Source: Rhodopseudomonas palustris
GTDB lineage: Bacteria; Pseudomonadota; Alphaproteobacteria; Rhizobiales; Xanthobacteraceae
Length of the DNA stretch: 64,000 bases
Direction of reading: 5' to 3'
Assembly: GCF_003226555.1 (NCBI RefSeq)
Contig: NZ_QKQS01000033.1
Coordinates: 1 to 64,000, forward strand
In this document: positions 8,843 through 18,276 of the stretch, one piece after another
Position numbering within the stretch: position 1 is the stretch's first letter
Layout of the letters: every line of letters begins with the position of its first letter
Notes under the pieces: generated by a model
Database searches by the model: none
What the model was told of the DNA's origin: nothing
What the model saw: only the letters and a program-made list of their open reading frames with translations
Program-made: the position numbers and the translations under genes

Positions 8843-9256
8843 ATGCCCGAGCTCGCGATTTCGACCGACAAGGTCGCGTTTCTGATCGAGAAGGCGCGTG
8901 AATTCGACGTCAAGGAAGGCGTCAGCGATGCGGATTCCGGATCGAACGGCGCCGACGACAACATGGTGGACGTGCTCGAGGACACCGGCAGCGACCCGGT
9001 GGTGCAGGAGATCAGCAGCTTCATCGGCGCAATGACCGAAGAAGAGCAGATCGACCTCGTCGCCTTGATGCGTCTGGGGCGTGGCGACGGCAGCCTCGAC
9101 GAATGGGACGATCTCCGCCGCGAGGCGGCCGAAGGCCGCAACGGTCACACCGCGCGCTACTTGCTCGGCGAGCCGCTGCTCGGTGATTACCTCGCCGATG
9201 GGTTGGAGGAGTTCGGTCTGTCCTGGAATGACGAACGGACCACGCCGGTGGTCTGA
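8843..9256 (+). CDS. DUF3775 domain protein
   Basis: A 137-residue acidic cytosolic protein matching the DUF3775 family known from alphaproteobacteria. It has a helical N-terminus (STDKVAFLIEKAREFDVKEG), a central EEQIDLVALMRLGRG segment and a C-terminal ARYLLGEPLLGDYLADGLEEF segment. The function is unknown. The start has a good GGAGGA ribosome site. It is divergent from the MBL hydrolase gene with a short shared promoter region. Confidence 0.82.
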   Translation: MPELAISTDKVAFLIEKAREFDVKEGVSDADSGSNGADDNMVDVLEDTGSDPVVQEISSFIGAMTEEEQIDLVALMRLGRGDGSLDEWDDLRREAAEGRNGHTARYLLGEPLLGDYLADGLEEFGLSWNDERTTPVV

Positions 9257-9432
9257 TCAGCCGCGGCCTTAAGGCTGATGATTCGTTAACTGCGTTCGTT
9301 GCGCTCCCCGCTCGCGCAGCGCCCTTCGTAACATCCCGAGGAAATCAGTTTTACCAGTGAATCCATCGTTCTAGGGGCTATTCTACGGCAACTTTGATCA
9401 AGCGATCCAACGCTGATCAATCCGTGGAGGCG

Positions 9433-10101
9433 ATGATGAAGCTGGATGCCGGTCTCGATCCCCGCGACCTGCTGCGCAAGCTCGGCACGGGCAGTTCGAT
9501 CGCGAAATTCGCCAAGAATCAGACGGTTTTCGCGCAGGGGGACGATGCCGACAGTGTTCATTTGCTGCTGCAGGGACGCATCAAAGTCGTGGTGCTGTCG
9601 GAGGAAGGCAAAGAGGCTGCGACGGGGATCGTCGCGCCCGGGCAGTTCTTCGGTGACGGCTGCCTGGTCGGGGAGCAAACGCGCGCCACCACCACTATCG
9701 CGATGCAAGAGTGCGTGGTTGCGACTATCCCGAGTGCGCGGTTGATCGAGACGCTGCGAGTGCAACCGGACTTCGCCGAATTGTTCGTGCGGCATCTGCT
9801 GCTGCGCAACCGGCGGATCGAAGAGGATCTGCTTGATCAGTTGTTCAACTGCAGTGAGAAACGGCTGGCGCGGCTGTTGCTCCGCTTGGCCGAGTTCGAT
9901 CAGGGCCGTGAACCGCAGCCGATCGCGCCGCACATCAGCCAGGAGACGCTGGCGGAGATGATCGGCACCACGCGATCGCGTGTCAGCTACTTCATGAACA
10001 AGTTCCGCAAGCTCGGATTGATCAGCTACGATCGCACCATCGAGGTGCATCCGGCCCGGCTCAGCGCCGTGCTGCACGGTCGGGAAGCGGCCCGAAGCTA
10101 G
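9433..10101 (+). CDS. Crp/Fnr family transcriptional regulator
   Basis: The protein has an N-terminal cyclic-nucleotide-type beta-barrel (VFAQGDDADSVHLLLQGRIK, then PGQFFGDGCLVGEQTR), a dimerisation helix and a C-terminal winged helix (HISQETLAEMIGTTRSRVSY). The barrel lacks the FNR cysteine cluster, so it is not an oxygen-sensing FNR. A conserved small ligand is possible but not shown. GGAGG just upstream supports the ATG pair at 9433/9436. A TTG at 9394 would add 13 residues but has no ribosome site. It stands alone between DUF3775 and the NTF2-like gene. Confidence 0.88.
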   Translation: MMKLDAGLDPRDLLRKLGTGSSIAKFAKNQTVFAQGDDADSVHLLLQGRIKVVVLSEEGKEAATGIVAPGQFFGDGCLVGEQTRATTTIAMQECVVATIPSARLIETLRVQPDFAELFVRHLLLRNRRIEEDLLDQLFNCSEKRLARLLLRLAEFDQGREPQPIAPHISQETLAEMIGTTRSRVSYFMNKFRKLGLISYDRTIEVHPARLSAVLHGREAARS

Positions 10102-10246
10102 TTGCGCCGCTGCATTTTCCCCGGCGCTGCGGTCAAGGCATTCGCAGGGCTTCGGACCGCAAAACCGCTATTCGCTTTTGCCCGATACGCGCGGCAGCGC
10201 CGCCACTATAATGCACCCCGCGCGCAAGACGCAGGGCGGAAACGGC

Positions 10247-10855
10247 ATGGACGACAAGGAGCGGCACGATCGGCTCGCGATCCGCGCACTGATCGAGAAC
10301 TGGGTGGTGTGGCGGGACGCTGGCGATTGGGACCGATTCCGTAGCGTCTGGTTCGACGACGGCCGGATGATGGCGACCTGGACGCAAGGCACCGCCGACG
10401 AATTCATCGCGATGAGCAAGGCCGGCTGGGTCAAGGGCGTGTCGATCCTGCACTTCCTCGGCGGCCAGTCGATCGACCTCGCCGGCAGTCGCGCGATCTC
10501 GCAGACCAAGATGGCGATTTCGCAGCGCGCCAGCGTGCACGACGTCGTGGTCGATGTCGTCTGCACCGGCCGTTTCTACGATTTTCTCGAAAAGCGCGAT
10601 GGCCGTTGGGGCCTGGTGCTGCGCCAGCCGATCTATGAGAAGGACCGGATGGATCCGGTCGACCCTGCGGCGAAGCTGTCGCTCGATCCGGGTCTGCTCG
10701 CGCAGTTCCCGGAAGGCTATCGTCACCTCGCTTACTTGCAGAGCGGCCTCGGCTATCCGATCAAGCGCGACATGCCGGGGCTGAAAGGCGACGCCGTCGA
10801 GCGGCTGTACGCCAGCGGCGCGAAGTGGTTGAAAGGCGAGGCTTTGGATCGCTGA
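10247..10855 (+). CDS. SnoaL/NTF2-like protein
   Basis: A 202-residue protein with the NTF2-like cone fold signature: an N-terminal helix (RHDRLAIRALIENWVVWRDA), a DWDRFRSVWFDDGRMM strand turn, and a late FYDFLEKRDGRWGLVLRQPI strand pair. Such proteins are dehydratases, isomerases or binding proteins for small ring compounds. No substrate can be named. GGGCGGA lies before the ATG at 10247, so the longer frame from 10178 is not preferred. An acyl-CoA ligase gene follows about 110 bases downstream in the same direction, suggesting a shared catabolic role. Confidence 0.8.
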   Translation: MDDKERHDRLAIRALIENWVVWRDAGDWDRFRSVWFDDGRMMATWTQGTADEFIAMSKAGWVKGVSILHFLGGQSIDLAGSRAISQTKMAISQRASVHDVVVDVVCTGRFYDFLEKRDGRWGLVLRQPIYEKDRMDPVDPAAKLSLDPGLLAQFPEGYRHLAYLQSGLGYPIKRDMPGLKGDAVERLYASGAKWLKGEALDR

Positions 10856-10965
10856 CGCGAGCTGATTTGTCTCGCACGCCATTGCGAGCGATTGCGTCGT
10901 CGGTTCGCTTTTCGCGATGGCAGAGCCCTGTTCGAACTCGATAACCAAGAAACGTGGAGACCGAA

Positions 10966-12504
10966 ATGCCCGACTTCATCACTCTTCCTGCCCTGGTCCG
11001 CGGTACCGCGCAGGCGCGGCCGGACCGGATCGCGGTGATCGACGGGGAACGGCAATTGCGCTACGCGGAATTCGATGCGCTGATTGATCGCATCGCCGCG
11101 ACGTTGCAGCGCGACGGTCTGAAGCCGACCGACACCATCTCGATCTGCGCGCTGTCGTCGATCGAATACGTGGCGACCTTCCTCGGCGCGCTGCGCGCCG
11201 GCGTTGCCGTGGCGCCGCTGGCGCCGTCGTCGACGGCCAAGGATTTCTCCGCGATGGTGCGGGACTCCGGCGCCAAGATCCTGTTCACGGACGACTTTGC
11301 CGCCAGTGCGATGAAGGACGCCGAGATCGATCCTGCGGTGAAGCGAGTGGCGTTCGACGATGGCACGAGCGGCGAAGCGTTCTCGCGCTGGCTGGTGCCG
11401 GAAGGTACCAAGCCTGCGCCGGTGACGATCGATCCGGAGTGGGTGTTCAACATCATCTACTCGTCGGGCACCACCGGCACGCCGAAAGGCATCGTCCACA
11501 GCCACCGGATGCGCTGGGCGCAATACGGCAAGCTCGATCCGATCGGTTTCGGCCCCGAGGCAGTGACGCTGCTGTCGACGCCGCTTTATTCCAACACCAC
11601 GCTGGTGTGTTTCAATCCGACGCTCGCCGGCGGTGGCACTGTGGTGCTGATGAAGAAGTTCGACGCCCGCGGCTTCCTCGAATTGGCGCAGAAGCATCGG
11701 GTCACCCACGCGATGCTGGTGCCGGTGCAATATCGCCGGATCATGGCGCTGCCGGAGTTCGATCAATTCGACCTGTCGTCGTTCCAGATGAAGTTCTGCA
11801 CCTCGGCGCCGTTCGCGCCCGAGTTGAAGGCCGATATTTTGAAGCGCTGGCCGGGCGGCCTGACCGAGTACTACGGCATGACCGAGGGTGGCGGCTCGTG
11901 CACGCTGCTCGCCCACGAATTCCCGAACAAGCTGCACACTGTCGGCCAGCCGCGGCCCGGCCATGAAATCCGGATGATCGACGAGGACGGCAACTTCCTG
12001 CCCAACGGTGAGGTCGGCGAAATCGTCGGCCGCTCCGATACCATCATGAAGGGCTACCTCAATCAGCCGGAGAAGACCGCCGAAGTGTTCTGGACCGACA
12101 AGAACGGCAACCTCTGGGTGCGCAGCGGCGACGTCGGCCGGTTCGACGCCGATGGCTTCATCACCCTGATGGACCGCAAGAAGGACATGATCATCTCCGG
12201 CGGCTTCAACATCTATCCGAGCGACATCGAAGCGGTGGTCGCCAAGCATCCCGACGTGCTCGAAGTCGCGGTCGTCGGCATGCCGTCGGAAGAATGGGGC
12301 GAGACCCCGGTGGCCTTCCTGGCGGCACGTCCCGGTCGCGCTATCGACCCTGCCGAGCTGAAGAGCTGGACCAACGGGCAGGTCGGCAAGACCCAGCGGC
12401 TCGCCGAAGTCATCCTGGTCGAGTCGCTGCCGCGCAGCGCGATCGGCAAAGTGCTGAAGCGCGAACTCCGCGACCAACGCCTCGGCCTGAAGGCGGCCTC
12501 GTGA
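10966..12504 (+). CDS. AMP-dependent acyl-CoA synthetase
   Basis: An adenylate-forming ligase of 512 residues that activates a carboxylic acid with ATP and CoA. The P-loop YSSGTTGTPKGIVHSH, the A5 motif LTEYYGMTEGG, the RSGDVGRFDADGF core and the C-terminal lysine segment SAIGKVLKRELRD are all present. The start is the ATG at 10966 after GGAGA. An upstream GTG at 10954 is also in frame. It follows an NTF2-like protein gene. An aromatic or fatty acid substrate is plausible, but the acid-binding residues cannot be read by eye with confidence. Confidence 0.92.
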   Translation: MPDFITLPALVRGTAQARPDRIAVIDGERQLRYAEFDALIDRIAATLQRDGLKPTDTISICALSSIEYVATFLGALRAGVAVAPLAPSSTAKDFSAMVRDSGAKILFTDDFAASAMKDAEIDPAVKRVAFDDGTSGEAFSRWLVPEGTKPAPVTIDPEWVFNIIYSSGTTGTPKGIVHSHRMRWAQYGKLDPIGFGPEAVTLLSTPLYSNTTLVCFNPTLAGGGTVVLMKKFDARGFLELAQKHRVTHAMLVPVQYRRIMALPEFDQFDLSSFQMKFCTSAPFAPELKADILKRWPGGLTEYYGMTEGGGSCTLLAHEFPNKLHTVGQPRPGHEIRMIDEDGNFLPNGEVGEIVGRSDTIMKGYLNQPEKTAEVFWTDKNGNLWVRSGDVGRFDADGFITLMDRKKDMIISGGFNIYPSDIEAVVAKHPDVLEVAVVGMPSEEWGETPVAFLAARPGRAIDPAELKSWTNGQVGKTQRLAEVILVESLPRSAIGKVLKRELRDQRLGLKAAS

Positions 12505-12515
12505 TTACAATCTGA

Positions 12516-12614
12516 CGGTCATTCCGGGACGCTCACGCAGTGAGCGAACCCGGAATCCCGAGGTTGTTGCGACAAGGAGATTCCGGGTTCGCGCTTCGCG
12601 CGCCCCGGAATGAC
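12516..12614. repeat. Intergenic palindromic repeat, family B copy 1
   Basis: Begins CGGTCATTCCGGGACGCTCA and ends GCCCCGGAATGACG. Each half is itself a hairpin: the left half has a GCTCACGCAGTGAGC loop arm, the right half GCGCTTCGCGC. A copy in the opposite orientation occurs at 48574-48670. It fills the gap between the acyl-CoA ligase and slyX, which converge, so it may help end both transcripts. Confidence 0.9.
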
Positions 12615-12653
12615 GAGGGGAGGGCCTGCGCTCAAGCGGGCGAGCCTTCTCCC

Positions 12654-12869
12654 TCAATAGTGCGGCGGACGTTCGTTGATCGGAGCGCCGGCGCTGCTCT
12701 CGGCCTGGTCGAGCCGCTCGCTCAGCGCAGTAATCTGCCGGGTCAGTGCGTCAATCCGCTTCCACTGCGCCGTGACGGTCTGGTTCAGCGCCTCGATGGT
12801 CTCGTCCTGGTAGCTCAGGCGCACTTCGAGCGCTTCGACACGATCGTTCAGATCTTTCTCGCCGGCCAT
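12654..12869 (-). CDS. slyX: SlyX family protein
   Basis: A 71-residue coiled-coil protein with the SlyX pattern: DLNDRVEALEVRLSYQDETI, then LNQTVTAQWKRIDALTRQI, ending in the family hallmark PPHY. Function in the family is unknown. The short ATG start at 12869 has GGAG eight bases upstream. An alternative ATG at 12881 adds four residues. It converges with the acyl-CoA ligase across the family B repeat. The 246 bases between it and the next gene upstream hold nothing I can name. Confidence 0.88.
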   Translation of the reverse strand: MAGEKDLNDRVEALEVRLSYQDETIEALNQTVTAQWKRIDALTRQITALSERLDQAESSAGAPINERPPHY

Positions 12870-13115
12870 CGCCCGCTCCATTTCGGCTCGATCTCGCCAT
12901 CGGCTGGCAAGACGCAGAGGTTGTCGCCGGCCCGGATGCAGAGCGCGGCATTGCACGGGCGGGTTTAACAGCGCTGGCACCTGCTGGAAACCGGCCCTCC
13001 CAGGGGGATCACGGCCGTCCGCGACGGTCTCGGTGAGGATTGCTCGCGCCCCGCGGAATATGCCAACTAGGCCGGCGCCGGAGCGCGGCGTAACCAACCC
13101 AACGAGCTTGTGCCT

Positions 13116-14702
13116 ATGAGGAATTTCCATCTCGCCGGCCGGTCCACCGTTCATGCGCGCAACGGCATGGTCGCGACCTCGCATCCGCAGGCGGCGCTGG
13201 CCGCGATCGAGATCCTGAAGGCCGGCGGCACCGCGGCCGACGCCGCGATCGCTGCTTCGGCGCTGCTGGCGGTGATCGAGCCGCAATCCACCGGCATCGG
13301 CGGCGACTGTTTCGCTCTGGTGCAGCCCAAGGGCACCGGCAAGATCACCGCCTATAACGGCTCGGGCCGGGCTCCGGCGGCCGCCAAGGCGGAGTGGTTT
13401 CTGGAAAAGGGCATCGACGCGATCCCGCTGACCAGCCCGCATTCGGTGACGGTACCCGGTACGATCGACGCCTGGGCGACGATCCTGCGCGATCACGGCC
13501 GTTTCGGTCTCGACAAGGTGCTGCAGCCGGCGATCAAGGCGGCGGCGGAAGGCTACGTGGTGGCGCCGCGCATCGCGTTCGACTGGGCCAACGGCTTCAC
13601 CAAGCTGAAGAAGGGCGCCAACACCGAGCGCTATCTGCTGCCGCACGGCGAAGCCGCCAAGACCGGCGACGTCATTACTCAGCCGGAGCTCGCGAACACG
13701 CTGAAGCTGATCGCCGACAAGGGGCCGGACGGCTTCTACAGGGGCGCCGTCGCCGAGGATATGGTCGAGACGCTGCGCGGGCTCGGCGGTCTGCATACGC
13801 TGGAAGACTTCGCCGAGCACTCTACTGAAACCACTTCGCCGATCGGCACGATCTACAAGGGCCTCGACGTCTGGCAGTGCCCGCCGAACGGCCCGGGCAT
13901 CACCATGCTGGTGATGCTGAACATCCTCAGCCGGTTCGATCTCACCAAGTTCGGCCCGCTCAGCGTCGAGCGTTTCCATCTGGAAGCCGAGGCGACCCGC
14001 ATCGCCTACATGATCCGCGAGCAGCACATCGGCGACCCGCAGCATGTCGATGTCGACGTGCTGCGTATTCTGGCGAAAGAATTCGCCGAGGAGCATTACA
14101 GTCAGATCGCGCTCGACAAGCTGCTCGATCTGCCGGTGGTGTCGCCGCCGATGAATCCGTCGACGGTGTACATCACGGTGGTCGATGCGGAGCGCAACGT
14201 CTGCTCGTTCATCAACTCGATCGCGCATTCGTTCGGCTCGGCGATCGTGTCGAACAAGACCGGCGTGCTACTGCAGAATCGCGGCGCCGGCTTCCGCATT
14301 CAGCCCGGCCACCCGAACTGCATCGCGCCGAAGAAACGCCCGCTCCACACCATCATCCCGGCACTTGCGACCGAGAACGGCCGCGCCCGGATGTCGTGGG
14401 GCGTCATGGGCGGCCAGTATCAGCCGGTCGGCCAGGTTCACGTGCTGACCAACGTGCTCGACTACGGACTTGATATACAGGAAGCGATCGATCTGCCGCG
14501 CGGCCTGCACTACGAGGACATCTATCAGCTCGAGGATGGCGTGCCGGCCGAGACTGTCGAGGGCCTCAAGGCGCTTGGTCACAAGGTCGTTCCGATCGGC
14601 ACACCCCATGGCGGCGGTCAGGGTATCTGGATCGATTGGGATAAAGGCACGCTGACCGGCGGTTCCGATCCGCGCAAGGACGGTTGCGCGCTCGGCTACT
14701 GA
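13116..14702 (+). CDS. Gamma-glutamyltransferase-like Ntn hydrolase
   Basis: A 528-residue member of the GGT family, which is made as a proenzyme and cleaves itself before a threonine. The putative nucleophile is the threonine in PSTVYITVVDAE (Thr350 counted from 13116). The N-terminal segment ATSHPQAALAAIEILKAGG and the PQSTGIGGDCF motif are typical. No convincing signal peptide is present, so the protein may be cytosolic, unlike E. coli Ggt. This suits the GGT-like subgroup that includes YwrD-like proteins. A GTG two codons upstream (13110) is an alternative start. A hairpin at 14746 follows the stop. Confidence 0.9.
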   Translation: MRNFHLAGRSTVHARNGMVATSHPQAALAAIEILKAGGTAADAAIAASALLAVIEPQSTGIGGDCFALVQPKGTGKITAYNGSGRAPAAAKAEWFLEKGIDAIPLTSPHSVTVPGTIDAWATILRDHGRFGLDKVLQPAIKAAAEGYVVAPRIAFDWANGFTKLKKGANTERYLLPHGEAAKTGDVITQPELANTLKLIADKGPDGFYRGAVAEDMVETLRGLGGLHTLEDFAEHSTETTSPIGTIYKGLDVWQCPPNGPGITMLVMLNILSRFDLTKFGPLSVERFHLEAEATRIAYMIREQHIGDPQHVDVDVLRILAKEFAEEHYSQIALDKLLDLPVVSPPMNPSTVYITVVDAERNVCSFINSIAHSFGSAIVSNKTGVLLQNRGAGFRIQPGHPNCIAPKKRPLHTIIPALATENGRARMSWGVMGGQYQPVGQVHVLTNVLDYGLDIQEAIDLPRGLHYEDIYQLEDGVPAETVEGLKALGHKVVPIGTPHGGGQGIWIDWDKGTLTGGSDPRKDGCALGY

Positions 14703-14745
14703 TCTCGAGGGCGTTTGATCCAAACGTCCTTGGTCGTTACATGCG

Positions 14746-14769
14746 AAGACCGGCCCGAGGGCCGGTCTT
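14746..14769. terminator. Bidirectional terminator hairpin
   Basis: AAGACCGGC (14746-14754) and GCCGGTCTT (14761-14769) form a perfect 9-bp stem with a six-base loop, between the stop codons of the converging GGT-like and CsbD genes. Either strand could use it. Confidence 0.75.
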
Positions 14770-14812
14770 GCATCTGCTGATCGCCGCCTCGGCGGCGGTC
14801 AACGCGCAGAGA

Positions 14813-15028
14813 TCACAGATTCTTGTGCGCGGCGGCGGCGGCCTTGTCGGCCGTATCCTTGACCGCGTCCTTGGCGTTGCCGAGCGCCTGCTGGCCGTGG
14901 CCCTTGGCTTCCTGCATCACGCCTTCGCCCTGCAACTTGTCCGAACCGGTGGCTTCGCCGATTCCCTGCTTGGCCTTGCCGGCGAGTTCGTTGGCCTGAC
15001 CCTTGATCTTGTCTGTCGTGCTACCCAT
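14813..15028 (-). CDS. CsbD family stress protein
   Basis: A 71-residue hydrophilic protein starting [18 protein letters not shown], with the repeated KIKGxxxELAGKxKQxxGxATGS layout of CsbD proteins. These are small abundant proteins induced by the general stress response and their biochemical role is unknown. AGGAGA before the ATG at 15028 supports this start over one seven codons upstream. A near-perfect EcfG promoter lies 37 bases upstream, consistent with stress control. Confidence 0.92.
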   Translation of the reverse strand: MGSTTDKIKGQANELAGKAKQGIGEATGSDKLQGEGVMQEAKGHGQQALGNAKDAVKDTADKAAAAAHKNL

Positions 15029-15064
15029 CAGATCTCTCCTTCGCTTCATGCGCTTCGATGAGGC

Positions 15065-15089
15065 AACGGGCAGACCCCTCGAACGTTCC
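15065..15089 (-). promoter_or_regulatory. EcfG-type general stress promoter of the CsbD gene
   Basis: On the minus strand GGAAC (15085-15089), a 16-base spacer and CGTT (15065-15068) match the alphaproteobacterial EcfG consensus exactly. The predicted transcript would start about 30 bases before the CsbD start codon. CsbD genes are classic general-stress genes, so motif and context agree. Confidence 0.78.
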
Positions 15090-15418
15090 CCAGGGTGTGG
15101 GTTGCAGTTCGGGAAAAATGCGCGATTTTAGATGGCTTAATAGCTACCTTGTTACCGTTATTAGATCGACTTGGCGGATTGTTAACCCCGGCGGCCGTTG
15201 CGCCGGAGGTTCGGCGGTCGAGTTAACGTTCGTGAAGCACCCCCGCCGCATGGTCGATGGCCTATCACCTGACCGACGGGCGACACATGGACGATCGCCG
15301 CCGGTGCTGTCGTACGGAAGAAGACTTCATCCTCCCGGACGGCTAAACTGCTCCATGCGAGGCCGCGCACAGAGCAGCGAGGATTCCGATCTAAGGACGG
15401 CCGAGAGAGCGCTTCGAG

Positions 15419-18043
15419 ATGTCCGGCCTGTGGCAATCAATGACGGCGGCCTGGGCGTCCCGAACCGACCGGGCTGCGCTACTCGACTTCTGGCTCGGCG
15501 GCCGGGGCGGCGGCACGCTGTTGCGCCAGACGGACGTCGATGAGCACGAGATGCGGCGGATCCGCGCCGCACAGATCGACAGCGTCACCCGTCTGACCCC
15601 GGTCACGATGAGTATCAACGTCGCCAATGCGGCGCTGATCCTGTTCACGTTCTGGGATAGCAGTGCACGCCCGCAATTGTTGGTGTGGATGGGCCTGATC
15701 GTGTTTGCCGCCACCACCGCCGTGAAGTCCTGGCTGAATGCCCGGCTCGAACCCCGACTCGAAGCATCCGACAATGCGATCCAGCGGATGACGCTGCACG
15801 CATTGATCCTCGGAGCGGTCTGGGGCGCGATGCCCGTGCTGGTATTCGCCAGCGCGGCGCCGAGCGATCAATTGATCGTCGCCTGCGTCGCCGCCGGCAT
15901 GATCTCCGGCGGCGCCTTCACGCTGTCGACGGTGCCGCGCGCAGGCCTCGCCTATACCTGGGCGCTGGCCGCCGGCTCGGCCTTATCGCTGGCGATGAGC
16001 GACGGTACCGCCTATCGCATCACCGCGGCATTTCTGCTGCTGTATGCGGTGTTCATGTCGCGCAGCCTGGTCTCGCACGGCGAGATGTTCTTCGAAAATC
16101 TGCGCGCGAAGTTCGAGCTGGAACGCCAGACCGAAATTATCTCGCTGCTGCTCAAGGATTTCCAGGCCAACGCCAGCGACTGGCTATGGCAGACCGACGC
16201 CGATGGCCGGCTGGTGCATGTGCCGGAACGGTTCGTCGAAGTCGCGAAATTGCCGTCCACGCTGCTGGCCGGCGCGACGCTGTCGGACGTGATCGGGATG
16301 TTGTGCCCGGAGGACGGCCGCTGCGCGATGGGCGTCGCCGCGAAGATGGCGCAGCGCGAGCCGATGAACGATTTCGTCGTGCATGTCGTGATCGGCGGCT
16401 CGCCGCGGCTGTGGTCGCTCACCGCCAAACCGATGGTCGATGCCGCCGGTGAATTCGCTGGTTATCGCGGCGTCGGCCGCGACGTCACCGAGCGCTGGCG
16501 CGCCGAGCAGGCCGAGGCCGAGAACCGCGCCAAGTCCAGCTTCCTGGCGATGATGAGCCACGAGATCCGCACTCCGATGAACGGCGTGCTCGGCCTCGCC
16601 AACTCGCTGCTCGAAACCAAGCTCGATCTCGAGCAGCAACAGGCCGTCACCACGATCCGCGATTCCGGCGACGATCTGCTGCGCATCCTCAACGACATTC
16701 TCGATCTGTCGAAGCTCGAATCCGGCCGGCTCGAATTCGAGCAGGCCGACTTCTCGCCGGCGACTCTGGTGGAATCGGTGCGCGCGATCATCGAGCCGGA
16801 GGTCAGGGGCAAGGGTGTCGAACTGAAGGTCGACATCGATCCGCGGCTGCCGCCGTCGCTCAGCGGCGATGCAGCACGGATTCGCCAGGTGCTGCTAAAC
16901 CTCGCCTCGAATGCCGTGAAGTTCACCGAGCGCGGCTCGATCGCGATCGTGCTGACTTGCGTCAAGCGCAACGACAGCCACGCCACCGTCGAGTGGCAGG
17001 TCACCGACACCGGCATCGGCATTTCGGCGGATCGCGTCGGCAGCCTGTTCACCGATTTCGCGCAGGCCGACGTGTCGATCAACCGCCGGTTCGGCGGCAC
17101 CGGCCTTGGCCTCGCGATCAGCCGCCGGATCGTCGAGCAGATGGGCGGTGACATCGCCGTGACCTCGCGCGAAGGCGAGGGCTCGACCTTCCGCTTCAGC
17201 CTCGACCTGCCGTGGAGCAACGCCTGGGTCGCCGATCACCGGCTTGACCGGCTCGGCAGCGACGATCTGCGCACGCGGATCGCGCTGCTCGGTCGGCCGC
17301 TCCGCGTGCTGATCGCCGAGGACGACACCACCAACCAGATGGTGGTGATGAAGATGCTGCAGGAATTCGCCGCCGAGATCACTATCGTTTCCGACGGCGG
17401 CGATGCGGTCCACGCCGCCGCCGAGGGCGAGTTCGATGTGGTGCTGATGGACGTGCGGATGCCCAATATGGACGGCCTTGCCGCCACCCGTGCGATCCGC
17501 GGCAAGGGTGGCGTGCTCGCCAAGCTGCCGATCATCGCACTCACCGCCAACGCATTCCCGGACGACGTCAAAGTGTGCCGTGAGGCCGGGATGAACGATT
17601 TCCTCGCCAAGCCGCTGCGCAAGCCTGCGCTTGTCGCCGCCGTGCTGCGGGCGCTGCGCCACGCGCCCGTGCCGCCGCCGTCACTGCCGGTGCCCACGGT
17701 GCAGAACGATCTCGATACGCTGGCCGAACTCACCGAGGAGATCGGCCGCGATCAGGTTGCCGAGATGGTGTCGCTGTTCTTCGCCGAAACCGAGCGTCGG
17801 ATCGCGCTGTTCCGTCGTTTCGTTGAGAACATCGATCGTCAAACTCTCGAGGTCGAGGCGCATTCCCTGAAGGGCGGCGCGCGCACGCTCGGTTTCCATG
17901 CGATCGCCGAAATCGCCCTCGCCATCGAGCGGGATGCCGAAACGGCTTCCCCCGAACTGCTCGACCTCCTGACCGGCCAATTGTCCAACGCGCTCGCCGA
18001 ACTGCGCCGGCACTACGAAGGCAGCCTGAAGTTGGCGAGCTGA
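15419..18043 (+). CDS. Tripartite hybrid histidine kinase (HK-REC-Hpt)
   Basis: An 874-residue membrane sensor. About six hydrophobic segments (roughly residues 60-220) are followed by a PAS-like domain ([17 protein letters not shown]). HisKA comes next with [10 protein letters not shown] (His381), then the ATPase domain with DTGIGIS and [10 protein letters not shown]. The receiver domain has [11 protein letters not shown] (Asp678) and the C-terminal Hpt domain has [13 protein letters not shown] (His815). All phosphorelay residues are intact, so it can pass phosphate His-Asp-His to an unlinked regulator. No response-regulator gene is adjacent. The signal is unknown. The 330 bases between the CsbD promoter and its start hold no other gene I can support. 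Confidence 0.93.
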   Translation: MSGLWQSMTAAWASRTDRAALLDFWLGGRGGGTLLRQTDVDEHEMRRIRAAQIDSVTRLTPVTMSINVANAALILFTFWDSSARPQLLVWMGLIVFAATTAVKSWLNARLEPRLEASDNAIQRMTLHALILGAVWGAMPVLVFASAAPSDQLIVACVAAGMISGGAFTLSTVPRAGLAYTWALAAGSALSLAMSDGTAYRITAAFLLLYAVFMSRSLVSHGEMFFENLRAKFELERQTEIISLLLKDFQANASDWLWQTDADGRLVHVPERFVEVAKLPSTLLAGATLSDVIGMLCPEDGRCAMGVAAKMAQREPMNDFVVHVVIGGSPRLWSLTAKPMVDAAGEFAGYRGVGRDVTERWRAEQAEAENRAKSSFLAMMSHEIRTPMNGVLGLANSLLETKLDLEQQQAVTTIRDSGDDLLRILNDILDLSKLESGRLEFEQADFSPATLVESVRAIIEPEVRGKGVELKVDIDPRLPPSLSGDAARIRQVLLNLASNAVKFTERGSIAIVLTCVKRNDSHATVEWQVTDTGIGISADRVGSLFTDFAQADVSINRRFGGTGLGLAISRRIVEQMGGDIAVTSREGEGSTFRFSLDLPWSNAWVADHRLDRLGSDDLRTRIALLGRPLRVLIAEDDTTNQMVVMKMLQEFAAEITIVSDGGDAVHAAAEGEFDVVLMDVRMPNMDGLAATRAIRGKGGVLAKLPIIALTANAFPDDVKVCREAGMNDFLAKPLRKPALVAAVLRALRHAPVPPPSLPVPTVQNDLDTLAELTEEIGRDQVAEMVSLFFAETERRIALFRRFVENIDRQTLEVEAHSLKGGARTLGFHAIAEIALAIERDAETASPELLDLLTGQLSNALAELRRHYEGSLKLAS

Positions 18044-18204
18044 AGCTCTTTCAATTGTTTCGTCTGGAAATTCGACGCCGGCCGTCGGGCTGCGGCCCGC
18101 GGACCGTTACGGCTTGTCCTGTCAGGTCATCCCTGCTGCGTCGCGCAAGTTGACCCCTAACCCGGCGGGAGACCGCCAAACACCCAAGCTAGTATCACGG
18201 ATTC

Positions 18205-18242
18205 CTGATCAGTGATGATTATTGACAATCGTCACTGATCAG
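18205..18242. promoter_or_regulatory. 38-bp palindrome, probable TetR operator of the efflux operon
   Basis: CTGATCAGTGATGATT (18205-18220) and AATCGTCACTGATCAG (18227-18242) are inverted arms with one mismatch around a six-base centre. A possible -35 box TTGACA (18223-18228) lies inside it. It is 35 bases before the adaptor gene start, and the operon ends with a TetR gene, so autoregulation is likely. Confidence 0.7.
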
Positions 18243-18276
18243 CCGACAGTTCCCTGCCGTCTAGGGAGGGCTGTCG

